Positions 7,766-15,798 of a stretch of DNA of 38,848 nucleotides are shown here, piece by piece. The notes beneath the pieces were generated by a model that made no database searches, was not told where the DNA came from, and worked only from the letters and a program-made list of their open reading frames with translations. Each line of letters opens with the position of its first letter. Position 1 is the stretch's first letter. Origin of the DNA: Nocardia pseudovaccinii NBRC 100343 (GTDB lineage Bacteria > Actinomycetota > Actinomycetes > Mycobacteriales > Mycobacteriaceae); NCBI RefSeq assembly GCF_001613225.1, contig NZ_BDBY01000384.1, forward strand, positions 1-38,848, in the 5' to 3' direction. Both the position numbers and the translations under genes were made by a program.

Positions 7766-8842
7766 TCAGAGCCAGTTGTTGCGGTGGAAGTTGACGTAGA
7801 GCCCAGCGCAGATCACGAGCGTGATCACGATGACGAGCCAGAAGCCCCAGGTTGCCTCCAGCCCCGGCATATGCGTGAAATTCATCCCGTAGATACCGGC
7901 GATCATCGTCGGCACCGCCGCGATCGCGACCCACGCGGAGATCTTGCGCATGTCGGTATTCTGCTGGACACCGACCTTGGCCAGCGCCGCGGTGATCAGT
8001 GCGCTGAGTGCCTCGTCGAAATCGTTGATCCGCTCGGCCACCGCGGTGTGATGGTCGCCGACATCGCGTAGATAACGCCGAATCTCTTTGGGCAATGGCA
8101 TTGTCGTGTTGCGGCCGAGTGCTTCCAGAGCGGTGCCGAGCGGGTTCACCGCGCGACGCAGCTCCACGACCTCTCGCTTGAGCTGATAGATCGATTCGAT
8201 GGTCACCGTGCTGCGCGGGGTGAAGACCTCTTCTTCCATCTCATCGATATCGTTCTCGACCGACTGCGCCACCGCCACATAGGAATCCACAACGTGGTCG
8301 GCGACCGCGTGCAGCACCGCACCGGGACCGAGCATGAGCTGGTCGGGGTGATCCTCCAATTCCTTTCGGACACCGGCGAGTCCGGTGTGCTCGCCGCGCC
8401 GAACGGTCACCGTGAAATTGGGTCCGGTGAAAACCATGATGTCGCCGGTCTCGACGATCTCACTGACCGAATGGATTTCGTGTGGGACGTAGCTGACAGT
8501 GCGCAGTACGAGGAACAGGGTGTCGTCGTAGCGTTCCAACTTCGGCCGCTGATGACCATGGACGACGTCCTCGACGGCCAACGGGTGCAGGTCGAAGACC
8601 TTGGCGATATCGGCCATCTGGAACTGGTCCGGCTCGTGCAGTCCGACCCACACGAATCCGGCTCCCCGATTGCTGACCTCGGCCATCGCGTCCGCATGGC
8701 TGAAGTGGCCGGGCAGCCGTCGGCCGTCGACGTACACGGCACAGTCGACCACCGCACGCGCGGTGGGGACCGGGATATGAGGCACTTGGGCACGTGCTCG
8801 GCCTTGGCTACGGAACGACGGTAGCGGCGGAATTGATGGCAC
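7766..8842 (-). CDS. corA: CorA family Mg2+/Co2+ transporter
   Basis: 358 aa. A long cytoplasmic N-terminal domain (FVWVGLHEPD and HPLAVEDVVHGHQRPKLERYDD motifs) leads into the stalk helix. Two C-terminal membrane helices follow with the diagnostic YGMNF motif (GMN at 319-321) at the end of the first, and a basic cytoplasmic tail (NFHRNNWL). CorA forms a pentameric channel for Mg2+ influx. Length and motifs are complete. Orthologous in position to Mtb Rv1239c. No M-box riboswitch is apparent in the 50-bp gap to the divergent PHP gene. Confidence 0.93.
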   Translation of the reverse strand: MPSIPPLPSFRSQGRARAQVPHIPVPTARAVVDCAVYVDGRRLPGHFSHADAMAEVSNRGAGFVWVGLHEPDQFQMADIAKVFDLHPLAVEDVVHGHQRPKLERYDDTLFLVLRTVSYVPHEIHSVSEIVETGDIMVFTGPNFTVTVRRGEHTGLAGVRKELEDHPDQLMLGPGAVLHAVADHVVDSYVAVAQSVENDIDEMEEEVFTPRSTVTIESIYQLKREVVELRRAVNPLGTALEALGRNTTMPLPKEIRRYLRDVGDHHTAVAERINDFDEALSALITAALAKVGVQQNTDMRKISAWVAIAAVPTMIAGIYGMNFTHMPGLEATWGFWLVIVITLVICAGLYVNFHRNNWL

Positions 8843-8892
8843 CGACCGATGCTACGTCGCGTGCGCGTGCGTGCGCCGGGTGAGCGCACGGT

Positions 8893-9759
8893 ATGAAAGA
8901 AGGCGTGCGCATCGACCTGCATACCCATTCGACCGCGTCCGACGGCACCGATACCCCGGCCGAGCTCGTCCGGAACGCGGCAGCGGCCGGCTTGGACGTC
9001 GTCGCGATCACCGACCACGACACCACCGCCGGGTGGGCCGAAGCGGTCGACGCGCTACCGAAGGGATTGACGCTGGTGCGCGGCATGGAGATGTCGTGTA
9101 TCGGGCTCGGTGAGGACGGGTGGCCGGTCCCGGTGCACCTGCTGGCTTACCTCTTCGACCCGACCGACCGGTGTTTCGCCGACGAGCGCGAACGCCTGCG
9201 CGCCGAACGCGTCGAGCGATTGCGCGCGATGGCCGAGCGCATGCGCGACGACGGACTACCCATCGATCCGGATGCGGTCCTGGCCTCGGCCGGACCGTCG
9301 GCGGGGCGTCCGCACCTGGCGCGCGCACTCGTCGCGGCCGGTGTGGTGCCGACCGTGGACGCGGCCTTCACCGAATTGCTGGCCCCGCACGGCCCCTACT
9401 ATGCGGAGAAGGCGGATACACCGCTGCGCCGTGCCGTCGAAATGATCGCGACCGCAGGCGGGGTCAGCGTGCTCGCGCACACCCGGGCGCGTAAGCGCGG
9501 GCGGCTGCTGGCGATCGACGATATTCGCGAACTGGCCACGCTCGGACTCGGCGGCCTCGAGATCGATCACCCGGACCATTCCGCGGCCGATCGCGCGTTG
9601 CTGACGGAGTTGTCCGCGGAACTCGGTCTCATCACGACCGGTTCGTCGGACTATCACGGATCCAACAAAACCATCCGGCTAGGTGAATTCACCACCGACC
9701 CCGCGCAATTCGAGGAACTCGCGGGCAAAGCGACGGGCGTACCGGTGATCGCCTCGTGA
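8893..9759 (+). CDS. PHP-domain phosphoesterase (YciV/RNase AM-like)
   Basis: 288 aa. The PHP metal-binding signature starts the protein: DLHTHSTASDG (His10, His12, Asp17), then ITDHDTTAGW (Asp41, His42), the Glu of RGMEMSC, VLAHTRARK, and a closing SDYHGSN. The layout matches 3',5'-nucleoside bisphosphate phosphatase / 5'-to-3' exonuclease RNase AM (YciV) proteins, which hydrolyse pAp or short RNAs with a trinuclear metal centre. A purely hypothetical phosphoesterase role is the alternative. Its stop overlaps the GTG of the next small membrane protein gene by 4 bp (GTGA), so the two are coupled. Confidence 0.85.
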   Translation: MKEGVRIDLHTHSTASDGTDTPAELVRNAAAAGLDVVAITDHDTTAGWAEAVDALPKGLTLVRGMEMSCIGLGEDGWPVPVHLLAYLFDPTDRCFADERERLRAERVERLRAMAERMRDDGLPIDPDAVLASAGPSAGRPHLARALVAAGVVPTVDAAFTELLAPHGPYYAEKADTPLRRAVEMIATAGGVSVLAHTRARKRGRLLAIDDIRELATLGLGGLEIDHPDHSAADRALLTELSAELGLITTGSSDYHGSNKTIRLGEFTTDPAQFEELAGKATGVPVIAS

Positions 9760-10022
9760 GAGTGCTGCGCGGACTCAGCGGAATCGTGGCCGGTGGGATG
9801 TTCGTGCTGGCCGTCGTCGTTATCGGTACCGCGGTAATCGCTGCTCGACGCGGCTTTCCCGGACCCGGCGGCGAATCGGTGACGTGGCATGTCGCCGCCT
9901 CGGCGATCGGCCTCGGCGCACAAATTTATTCAGATCGTCATCGGGGTTTGGCAGCTTTTTCCGGATCGGTGGTCGTTTTTGTTGTCGCCGGGATATTGCT
10001 GTGGACGCAGTGGTGGGGCTGA
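9756..10022 (+). CDS. Small hypothetical membrane protein, coupled to the PHP gene
   Basis: 88 aa with a GTG start overlapping the PHP stop. Three hydrophobic stretches are seen: GIVAGGMFVLAVVVIGTAVIA, VTWHVAASAIGLGAQIY and FSGSVVVFVVAGILLWTQWW, separated by short charged loops (SDRHRG). I do not recognise the family. Codon choice at the 3' end is less GC-biased than in its neighbours. Confidence 0.6.
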   Translation: MRVLRGLSGIVAGGMFVLAVVVIGTAVIAARRGFPGPGGESVTWHVAASAIGLGAQIYSDRHRGLAAFSGSVVVFVVAGILLWTQWWG

Positions 10023-10073
10023 TAAATCGGTAATGGTTGCGGTTGCGTGAATTGTGGCCGAACATTTCTCTTT

Positions 10074-11645
10074 GTGACGGAATTCGAGACGGATGTGCTC
10101 GTGCTCGGCGGCGGCCCCGCCGGGACTTGGGCCGCCATCTCCGCCGCCACCGCGGGCGCTCGGGTGGCGCTCGTCGACAAGAGCCGCTGCGGTGCGAGCG
10201 GGCCGACAGCCGCCGGGACGACCTCGCTGTGGAATATCCCGCCGGGGACCGCGCGAGACGAGGCCGTGCGGCGCGCGTACGCGCACGGCGGCGGGCTCGC
10301 CGAGCCGGAATGGATGCTGCGCGTACTCGACGAAACGCACCGGCGGGTCGAACAGCTCGTGACGTGGGGTTATCGGTTTCCGGGTGAGGGCAACGGCGCA
10401 ACGCCGTTGCGCGTATGCCTCGACGGCGCAAGCTATCTGCGCCGGATGCGCCGCAGCCTGCTCGAAGCCGGAGTGCGCATTCTCGATCACCATCCCGCCC
10501 TGCAGCTACTCGTCGATCGCGACGGCGCGGTCGCCGGTGCGGTCGGTGTGCAGCGGCACAACGGCTTTCGGACCTGGACCATCCGAGCCGGGGCGGTCGT
10601 CGTCGCCACCGGCGGCTGCGCCTTCCTCTCCGGCGGCGCGGGCACCGATGTGGATACCGGCGATGGACTGCTGCTCGCCGCCGAGGCGGGCGCGCAACTG
10701 TCGGGCATGGAATTCTCCACCGCCTACGGTCTGGTCCCGGATGTGCCCGCGCCCCGAGACACCGCCTTCGCTCCCGGGCTGGCACTGCATTTCGCGACGC
10801 TCTACGACGAATCCGGTGCGGAGATCACCGGTCATCGCTCGGCGGCCTTCACCGCGATCGCGGATGGTCGCCGGATCTACGCTGCCCTGGACGATGTGCC
10901 GTACCCGGTCCGGCGTTGGCTCTCCAGACAGGGGCTGGTCGACCACACCCGCCGGGTACCGCTGCGTGCGGTGCTGGAGGGGACGGTCCGCGGGACCGGC
11001 GGGCTGTGCATAGGCGGGACCGACTGCGCGACCACGGTGGCCGGACTCTACGGCGCGGGCGATGTGATGACGCGCGAGCCGATCACCGGCGCGGTCAGCG
11101 GCTTCGGCGGTCAGGGTGGAGCATGGGCCATCGCCTCGGGGGTGTGGGCCGGAAAGGGCGCCGCGCGTTTCGCACGTGGGCGCGGCGTGACGGGGCCGGT
11201 GCGCGAGGTGGCCGGTGCCGGACTGAATCCAGTGACCCGCATCGATTCGCGGGCCGTGGTCGGGCTGGTACAGGAGCACACGCTGCCATTGCGGCGCAGC
11301 TACTGGCGCAGCGCCGGAAGTCTGCGCGACAGCATCGGCGAACTCGACGCCATGTGGCCGGGCGCCGATTTCGATCTCGGCGGTTTCGGCGTGGACCGGT
11401 TGCGCGCCAGGCAGGCGGCGGCGCTGCTCGCGGTGGCGCGCTGGACCAAATACAGCGCGCTCGCGCGCACGGAGAGTCGCGGAATGCACCGCCGCACCGA
11501 TCATCCAGGCGCAGCGGCGGATTGGCGGGTGCGGCTGACCTCCGGCGGACTCGAGGCGGTGTGGGTGCGCACCGGGGTTGCCGATACGATGCCCGAGCCC
11601 CCGGCGCGGCCGGAGCTCACCGCGGCCGATCCGCTCCCGTTGTGA
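10074..11645 (+). CDS. FAD-dependent oxidoreductase, fumarate reductase/succinate dehydrogenase flavoprotein-like
   Basis: 523 aa from the GTG at 10074; an in-frame GTG at 10047 would add nine residues, and neither start has a clear ribosome site. The N-terminal dinucleotide-binding fold is clear (VLVLGGGPAGTWAA, then VDKSRCGASG), with VVVATGGCAF in the middle. The C-terminal FAD-binding segment (GLYGAGDVMTREPITGAVSGFGGQGG) is of the type seen in APS reductase, L-aspartate oxidase and fumarate reductase flavoproteins. The substrate is unknown. There is no adjacent iron-sulfur or cytochrome subunit, so a respiratory complex is unlikely. It starts 51 bp after the small membrane gene and may share its transcript. 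Confidence 0.7.
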   Translation: MTEFETDVLVLGGGPAGTWAAISAATAGARVALVDKSRCGASGPTAAGTTSLWNIPPGTARDEAVRRAYAHGGGLAEPEWMLRVLDETHRRVEQLVTWGYRFPGEGNGATPLRVCLDGASYLRRMRRSLLEAGVRILDHHPALQLLVDRDGAVAGAVGVQRHNGFRTWTIRAGAVVVATGGCAFLSGGAGTDVDTGDGLLLAAEAGAQLSGMEFSTAYGLVPDVPAPRDTAFAPGLALHFATLYDESGAEITGHRSAAFTAIADGRRIYAALDDVPYPVRRWLSRQGLVDHTRRVPLRAVLEGTVRGTGGLCIGGTDCATTVAGLYGAGDVMTREPITGAVSGFGGQGGAWAIASGVWAGKGAARFARGRGVTGPVREVAGAGLNPVTRIDSRAVVGLVQEHTLPLRRSYWRSAGSLRDSIGELDAMWPGADFDLGGFGVDRLRARQAAALLAVARWTKYSALARTESRGMHRRTDHPGAAADWRVRLTSGGLEAVWVRTGVADTMPEPPARPELTAADPLPL

Positions 11646-12083
11646 CAGCTCACCGGATACCGCTGCCGAACTGCGAGTTTCTGCTTACCCCCTGGTAATT
11701 CCCGCGGCCTACCCTCGAAAGATGATGCTCGACCGGAACACGACACGCCGGTTTGGCAATGCGTCCTCCGGGCTGGCAGAATGCTACGGATTCCCGCCTA
11801 CGCCACCGCCGGGTTCGGGAACAACGGCGATCACCGCCTCGCGACGCACCGTCGCGACCCGAGGTCGCTCCCGCACGTTTTGCACGGACACACCCGTCCG
11901 ACCTTCGCTCTGCGGATCAGTGCCGCGCCACGTTTCGGTAGTAGATCGTCGCATGTCCGATGCTCTCGGCTCGACCCGAAATGTCCCGGTCAGCGCACTC
12001 GATGAGCGTGTGAAACAGCTCATACCCATGTACCCGGCGGTAACCGTCCCCCCGGCTTGTCCGACCCGATCAGGAGTGAAATC
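11646..12083 (+). other. 438-bp intergenic region upstream of malic enzyme
   Basis: No convincing gene. It contains a 7-bp inverted repeat, TCGCGAC-gcacc-GTCGCGA (11839-11857), without a T-tract. A 47-codon frame opens at the ATG at 11953 and stops at 12096, overlapping the malic enzyme start in another frame; its codon use is poorly biased, so it is either chance or an upstream ORF. Lower GC bias than in the flanking genes suggests a long leader and promoter region. I see no recognisable riboswitch. Confidence 0.3.
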
Positions 12084-13280
12084 GTGTCATCTGTGACTGA
12101 CGCAGTGAATGCCACCGCAAGCCTTTCCGAAATCACCCAGGAAGAAATTTTCGCGGGCCACCTAGGCGGCAAGCTCTCGGTCGAACTCACCGCACCGCTG
12201 GACACCCAGCGCGACCTTTCCATCGCCTACACCCCGGGTGTGGCGAAGGTCAGCCTGGCCATCGCGGAAGACGAGGCGCTGTGCAAGCGCTACACCTGGA
12301 CCGACCGGCTCGTCGTGGTGGTCAGTGACGGCACCGCCGTGCTCGGTCTCGGTGACATCGGTCCGCGCGGCTCGCTGCCCGTGATGGAGGGCAAGGCGGC
12401 GCTGTTCAAGAAGTTCGCCGGACTGAACTCGATCCCGGTCGTCCTGGACACCAAGGATGTCGACGAGATCGTGGAGACCATCATCCGGCTGCGCCCGAGC
12501 TTCGGCGCGGTGAACCTGGAGGACATCTCGGCGCCGCGCTGCTTCGAGATCGAGCAGCGGCTCATCGAGGCCCTTGACTGCCCGGTCATGCACGACGACC
12601 AGCACGGCACCGCCATCGTGGTGCTCGCCGCCCTCAACGGCGCGGCCAAGGTGCAGGGTCGTGCCATCGACGGCATGAAGGTCGTGGTGTCCGGTGCGGG
12701 CGCCGCCGGTGTCGCGTGCACGAATATCCTGCTCGCCGCGGGCGTCAAGGACGTGACCGTGCTCGATTCCAAGGGCATCGTGAACCGTGAGCGCGGCGAC
12801 CTCAACGAGGTGAAGGCCGAACTGGCGCAGCGCACCAACCCCCGCGGGCTCGCCGGGGGCGCGGCCGAGGCGCTGGACGGCGCCGATGTGTTCCTCGGAC
12901 TCTCCGCGGGCACCATCGCCGAGGAGCTGATCGCCTCGATGGCGCCGGAGTCGATCGTGTTCGCCATGTCGAACCCGAATCCGGAGATCCACCCCGATGT
13001 CGCGCACAAGTACGCCGCGATCGTGGCCACCGGGCGCAGCGACTTCCCGAACCAGATCAACAATGTCCTCGCGTTCCCGGGCGTCTTCAAGGGCGCGCTG
13101 GACGCGGGCGCGCGCCGCATCACCGAGGGCATGAAGATCGCCGCCGCCGATGCCATCCTCAGCGTGGTCGCCGATGAGATCGCCGCGGACAAGATCGTGC
13201 CGAGCCCGCTCGACCCGCGCGTCGCCCCGGCCGTCGCCGAGGCCGTGGCCGCAGCCGCCCGCGCGGAGGGCGTCGCGTAA
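12084..13280 (+). CDS. NAD(P)-dependent malic enzyme (short, bacterial type)
   Basis: 398 aa from the GTG at 12084, preceded by AGGAG with 7-nt spacing; the earlier in-frame TTG at 12057 has none. Catalytic features of the short MaeB-like catalytic domain are present: YTPGVAK (Tyr49), general-base Lys in EGKAALFK (104), metal ligands in LEDISAP (Glu146, Asp147) and HDDQHGTA (170-177), and the cofactor-binding GAGAAG (204-209). It decarboxylates malate to pyruvate with NAD(P)H formation. There is no C-terminal phosphotransacetylase-like domain. Ends in a strong hairpin terminator. Confidence 0.92.
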   Translation: MSSVTDAVNATASLSEITQEEIFAGHLGGKLSVELTAPLDTQRDLSIAYTPGVAKVSLAIAEDEALCKRYTWTDRLVVVVSDGTAVLGLGDIGPRGSLPVMEGKAALFKKFAGLNSIPVVLDTKDVDEIVETIIRLRPSFGAVNLEDISAPRCFEIEQRLIEALDCPVMHDDQHGTAIVVLAALNGAAKVQGRAIDGMKVVVSGAGAAGVACTNILLAAGVKDVTVLDSKGIVNRERGDLNEVKAELAQRTNPRGLAGGAAEALDGADVFLGLSAGTIAEELIASMAPESIVFAMSNPNPEIHPDVAHKYAAIVATGRSDFPNQINNVLAFPGVFKGALDAGARRITEGMKIAAADAILSVVADEIAADKIVPSPLDPRVAPAVAEAVAAAARAEGVA

Positions 13281-13295
13281 TTTCGACCCGCGAAT

Positions 13296-13327
13296 ACGGG
13301 GCTGCTCACTCAGGTGAGCAGCCCCGT
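13296..13327 (+). terminator. Hairpin terminator after malic enzyme
   Basis: A perfect 14-bp stem, ACGGGGCTGCTCAC (13296-13309) with its complement (13314-13327), around a TCAG loop. There is no strong T-tract. It lies between two convergent genes and could serve both. Confidence 0.75.
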
Positions 13328-13346
13328 GTCGCGTTGTGCGGGTTGA

Positions 13347-13778
13347 TCAGTGCGGAACGAAGACGGCCGAGACGAATTCTGCGATTTCGGCGTCGCTGAG
13401 GTTCTTGGCGATATCGGATTCGCAGATCATGCCGACGAGTCGCTTCTTGTTGTCGATCACCGGCAGCCGTTTGATCCGATCATGCTCCATCATGTCCAGC
13501 ACCTCGCGGACATCGGCATCGGCGGATATCCAGCGCGGGGTGCCCTCGGCCAGATCCCCGGCCCGTACCTTGCTCGGATCATGGCCCATCGCAATGCATT
13601 TCACGACGATATCGCGATCGGTCAGCATGCCGACGAGCCGGTCGTCGCTGCCGATCGGCAGTGCGCCGATATCCAGCCTGCGCATCATCTGCGCGGCCCG
13701 ATCCAGCGTTTCGTCGGCGGGGATCCACTCCGCGTTTTCGTGCATGATGTCGCGCGCCTTCATAGAGCGACTGTTCAC
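13347..13778 (-). CDS. Two-CBS-domain protein, Hrp1-like
   Basis: 143 aa from the GTG at 13778, which has a perfect AGGAGG 6 nt upstream; longer frames reach 13886 but lack such a site. Two CBS motifs fill the protein: ARDIMHENAEWI...DIGALPIGSDDRLVGMLTDRDIVVK, then RWISADADVREVLDMM...RLPVIDNKKRLVGMICESDIA. Length and order match Mtb Hrp1 (Rv2626c), a DosR-regulated hypoxic response protein. It is probably a cytoplasmic ligand or energy sensor. I see no DosR-type palindrome here; a CRP-type palindrome lies about 100 nt upstream instead. Confidence 0.88.
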   Translation of the reverse strand: MNSRSMKARDIMHENAEWIPADETLDRAAQMMRRLDIGALPIGSDDRLVGMLTDRDIVVKCIAMGHDPSKVRAGDLAEGTPRWISADADVREVLDMMEHDRIKRLPVIDNKKRLVGMICESDIAKNLSDAEIAEFVSAVFVPH

Positions 13779-13876
13779 GGTACGCCTCCTGGTCTCGGAT
13801 GAGTGATCCCGCAGAATTCGGCTCCGCGATCGTGCGTCTAGCATCCGCGAAGCAAACTCCTGCGGCCACGTCACAT

Positions 13877-13892
13877 CGTGACCCATGTCACA
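13877..13892 (-). promoter_or_regulatory. CRP/FNR-type palindrome upstream of the Hrp1-like gene
   Basis: CGTGA-cccatg-TCACA, one base from the TGTGA-N6-TCACA consensus of CRP/GlxR-type regulators. It overlaps a further half-site array, GTCAC-atc-GTGAC (13870-13882). The centre lies about 106 nt before the GTG, suiting activation. It also lies behind the start-to-stop direction of the DinB-like gene ending at 13915, so control of the Hrp1-like gene is the simplest reading. Confidence 0.5.
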
Positions 13893-13914
13893 TCATTGGT
13901 CAATGCCGGGGCGG

Positions 13915-14550
13915 TCAGCGCAGGCGAGCGGTCATCGGCGCGACGCCGTCGCCCGTCAGCAGGTCCATTGCCGCTGTGCGGCCGGTGACCAGGAGTAACA
14001 GCGCGGTGATCGGGCCGCGGATCTCCGGTCCGCTGCCATGCGTCCAGTCGACGTCGGATGCGACCAGGCGGATGCCGTCGAGGCGGTGCTTATCCCATAC
14101 CGGCCATCCGACGGTTACCGCATGGGCGGCCGCGGCCGCCGCGGCCGCCGGTTCGATCTCGATCATGCGACCGAGCGGAATCGCGATGTCCTGACCGTGC
14201 ACCATTGTGTCGAACAGGATATTGCGATAGTTGGTGAGCTTGGGCAGCCTCCGGGAGCCGGCGTTGCCGTGGATCGCCGAAACGAGTTCTGCGGCTGAAT
14301 GTTTCGCGTAGCGCCTGGTGAGGTGATCGATGAACCGGTTGTAGTTGCCGCGCGCGCGGATGCCGGTGCCGAGCATGGCGCCGATCGGGGGTGGCTGCGG
14401 TGTCAGCGCGATGTGTGCGGCGACCTCCTTGACTCGCCAGCCCGCGCACAATGACGGTGTTTCCCACTCGTCGGCCGAAAGGTCGGCCAGCAGGTCGGCA
14501 ACCGCGCGCCGCTGCTGTTCGATGGTCTGCCAACAGGTTTCGCGGTCCAT
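13915..14550 (-). CDS. Maleylpyruvate isomerase/DinB-like mycothiol-dependent family protein
   Basis: 211 aa from the ATG at 14550 (GGGAG at a suitable distance); an in-frame start at 14604 would lie inside the shared operator. The N-terminal half has the TIGR03083-type four-helix features: the LLADLSADEWETPSLCAGWRVKEVAAHIA motif, where the His is a probable metal ligand, and a later FDTMVHGQDIAIPLGR with a second His. Related proteins are metal-dependent thiol-S-transferases using mycothiol, or detoxification proteins. The substrate is unknown. It is divergent from a MarR regulator across a long palindrome, so it is likely repressed by that protein. Confidence 0.75.
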   Translation of the reverse strand: MDRETCWQTIEQQRRAVADLLADLSADEWETPSLCAGWRVKEVAAHIALTPQPPPIGAMLGTGIRARGNYNRFIDHLTRRYAKHSAAELVSAIHGNAGSRRLPKLTNYRNILFDTMVHGQDIAIPLGRMIEIEPAAAAAAAAHAVTVGWPVWDKHRLDGIRLVASDVDWTHGSGPEIRGPITALLLLVTGRTAAMDLLTGDGVAPMTARLR

Positions 14551-14583
14551 GGTGCGCTCCCGGGTTTCGGACCTCTTGTAGGA

Positions 14584-14626
14584 TTGGTCAGATAGGCTTA
14601 CCAATGTAGTAAGCTTATCTGACCAA
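14584..14626. promoter_or_regulatory. 43-bp palindromic operator between DinB-like and MarR genes
   Basis: Arms TTGGTCAGATAGGCTTAC (14584-14601) and GTAAGCTTATCTGACCAA (14609-14626) pair at 17 of 18 positions around a 7-nt spacer. The site fills most of the 90-bp divergent gap, and its ends place symmetric TTGGTC -35-like elements 17 nt from TAGTAA and TGGTAA -10-like elements in both directions. MarR dimers bind such repeats and block divergent promoters. The palindrome is seen; its use by the adjacent MarR is inferred. Confidence 0.75.
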
Positions 14627-14640
14627 CGTCAAGGAGTGGG

Positions 14641-15078
14641 ATGGCCGACGACGATATGAATGTGGGCCTGTTGATGTTCATCGCGCACCGATCGATGGAG
14701 GACCGGATCTTCGCCGATCTCGCCGAGTCCGGATACGACGACGTCACGGTCGCCCAGGGGCGGCTCGCGGCGCGCATCGGTCCCGATGGCAGCCGCCTGA
14801 CCGAATTGGCCGAGCAGGCCCAGGTCACCAAGCAGACCGCCGGATTCCTGGTCGATCAGCTCGAGCGCACCGGCTATGTGCGGCGCGTGCCGGATCCGCG
14901 CGACGGTCGGGCACGGTTGGTCGTGCTGTCCGAACGCGGAGCGAAGATGGCGGCGTACGCGAACTCCGTCGCCGCCCGGATCGAGGCCGAGTGGGCGACG
15001 CACCTCGGTGCGCAGCGCATGCGGCAGTTGCGCGAGACGTTGGCTCTGTTGCGCGAGATCACCGATCCCTATGCCTGA
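14641..15078 (+). CDS. MarR family transcriptional regulator
   Basis: 145 aa. The winged-helix core is clear: RLTELAEQAQVTKQTAGFLVDQLERTGYVRRVPDPRDGRARLVVLSERG contains the recognition helix and the wing with the DxRxGR signature. AAGGAG lies 4 nt before the ATG. It probably represses itself and the divergent DinB-like gene through the palindrome at 14584-14626, and releases DNA on binding a small phenolic or toxic ligand (the usual MarR mode). Its 3' end is 3 nt from the convergent ABC permease gene. Confidence 0.88.
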   Translation: MADDDMNVGLLMFIAHRSMEDRIFADLAESGYDDVTVAQGRLAARIGPDGSRLTELAEQAQVTKQTAGFLVDQLERTGYVRRVPDPRDGRARLVVLSERGAKMAAYANSVAARIEAEWATHLGAQRMRQLRETLALLREITDPYA

Positions 15079-15081
15079 GCG

Positions 15082-15798
15082 CTAGTCCGCCGCCTGCAGG
15101 ATTCCGGCAGGGGTGACGGGCAGCTGAGCGGGGCGGCGCACGCGACCCGTGCCGGGTGCGCTGGCCCAGACCGCGAAAGCCAGCAGGCCGTCCATCACCA
15201 TGGCGAGGACCGCGACCAGCAGGGCGCCCACGAGCACCCGGTCGTAGCGGTAGACGGCGATGCCGTCGAAGATATAGCGGCCCAGACCGCCCAGGTTGAC
15301 GAAGGCGGCGATGGTGGCGGTGGCGATGACCTGCAGGGTGGCCCCGCGCAGGCCGGTGAGCAGGATCGGCAGCGCGTTGGGGACCTCGACGCGGAACAGG
15401 ATCTGGCGCTCGGTCATGCCCATGGCGCGTGAGGCGTCCACGACATCGGCCGAAACATTGGCGATTCCGGCGTAGGCACCGGCCAGCAGCGGCGGAATGC
15501 CGACCGTGACGAGTGCGAGCAGCGGCGGAATCAGGCCGAGTCCGAGGCCGAGCACCAGGAAGGTCAGCAGGCCCAGGGTGGGCAGGGCGCGCATGGCATT
15601 GGCGAATCCGACCAGCAGTGCGGAACCGCGACGGGTGTGCCCGATCACCAGCCCGAGCGGAAGCGCGACGGCCGCGGAGACGACGACGGTCAGGAAGCTG
15701 TACCAGAGGTGCTCGGCGATGCGGTGCTGGATGCCCGCCGGGCCGCTCCAGTTCGCGCTGTCGGTGAAGTAGTGCCAGGCATCGATGAAAAGGTTCAT
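15082..15798 (-). CDS. proZ: Glycine betaine/choline ABC transporter permease (ProZ-like)
   Basis: 238 aa from the ATG at 15798, which overlaps the upstream permease stop by 4 bp (ATGA). The frame stays open upstream to 16662, but that part is only a shadow of the first permease. Six hydrophobic segments and the BPD permease EAA-like loop (SADVVDASRAMGMTERQILFRVEVPNALP) are seen, with GLRGATLQVIATATIAAFVNLGGLG typical of OpuC/ProW-type permeases. It forms the inner-membrane channel with the preceding permease. The order proX-V-W-Z matches Mtb Rv3759c-3756c as I recall it. Confidence 0.85.
   Translation of the reverse strand: MNLFIDAWHYFTDSANWSGPAGIQHRIAEHLWYSFLTVVVSAAVALPLGLVIGHTRRGSALLVGFANAMRALPTLGLLTFLVLGLGLGLIPPLLALVTVGIPPLLAGAYAGIANVSADVVDASRAMGMTERQILFRVEVPNALPILLTGLRGATLQVIATATIAAFVNLGGLGRYIFDGIAVYRYDRVLVGALLVAVLAMVMDGLLAFAVWASAPGTGRVRRPAQLPVTPAGILQAAD

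Noticed and set aside
14101..14160. GCC-rich run in the DinB-like gene, considered as a repeat
   Set aside because: It encodes a poly-alanine stretch; a codon-level repeat only, with no sign of expansion elsewhere.
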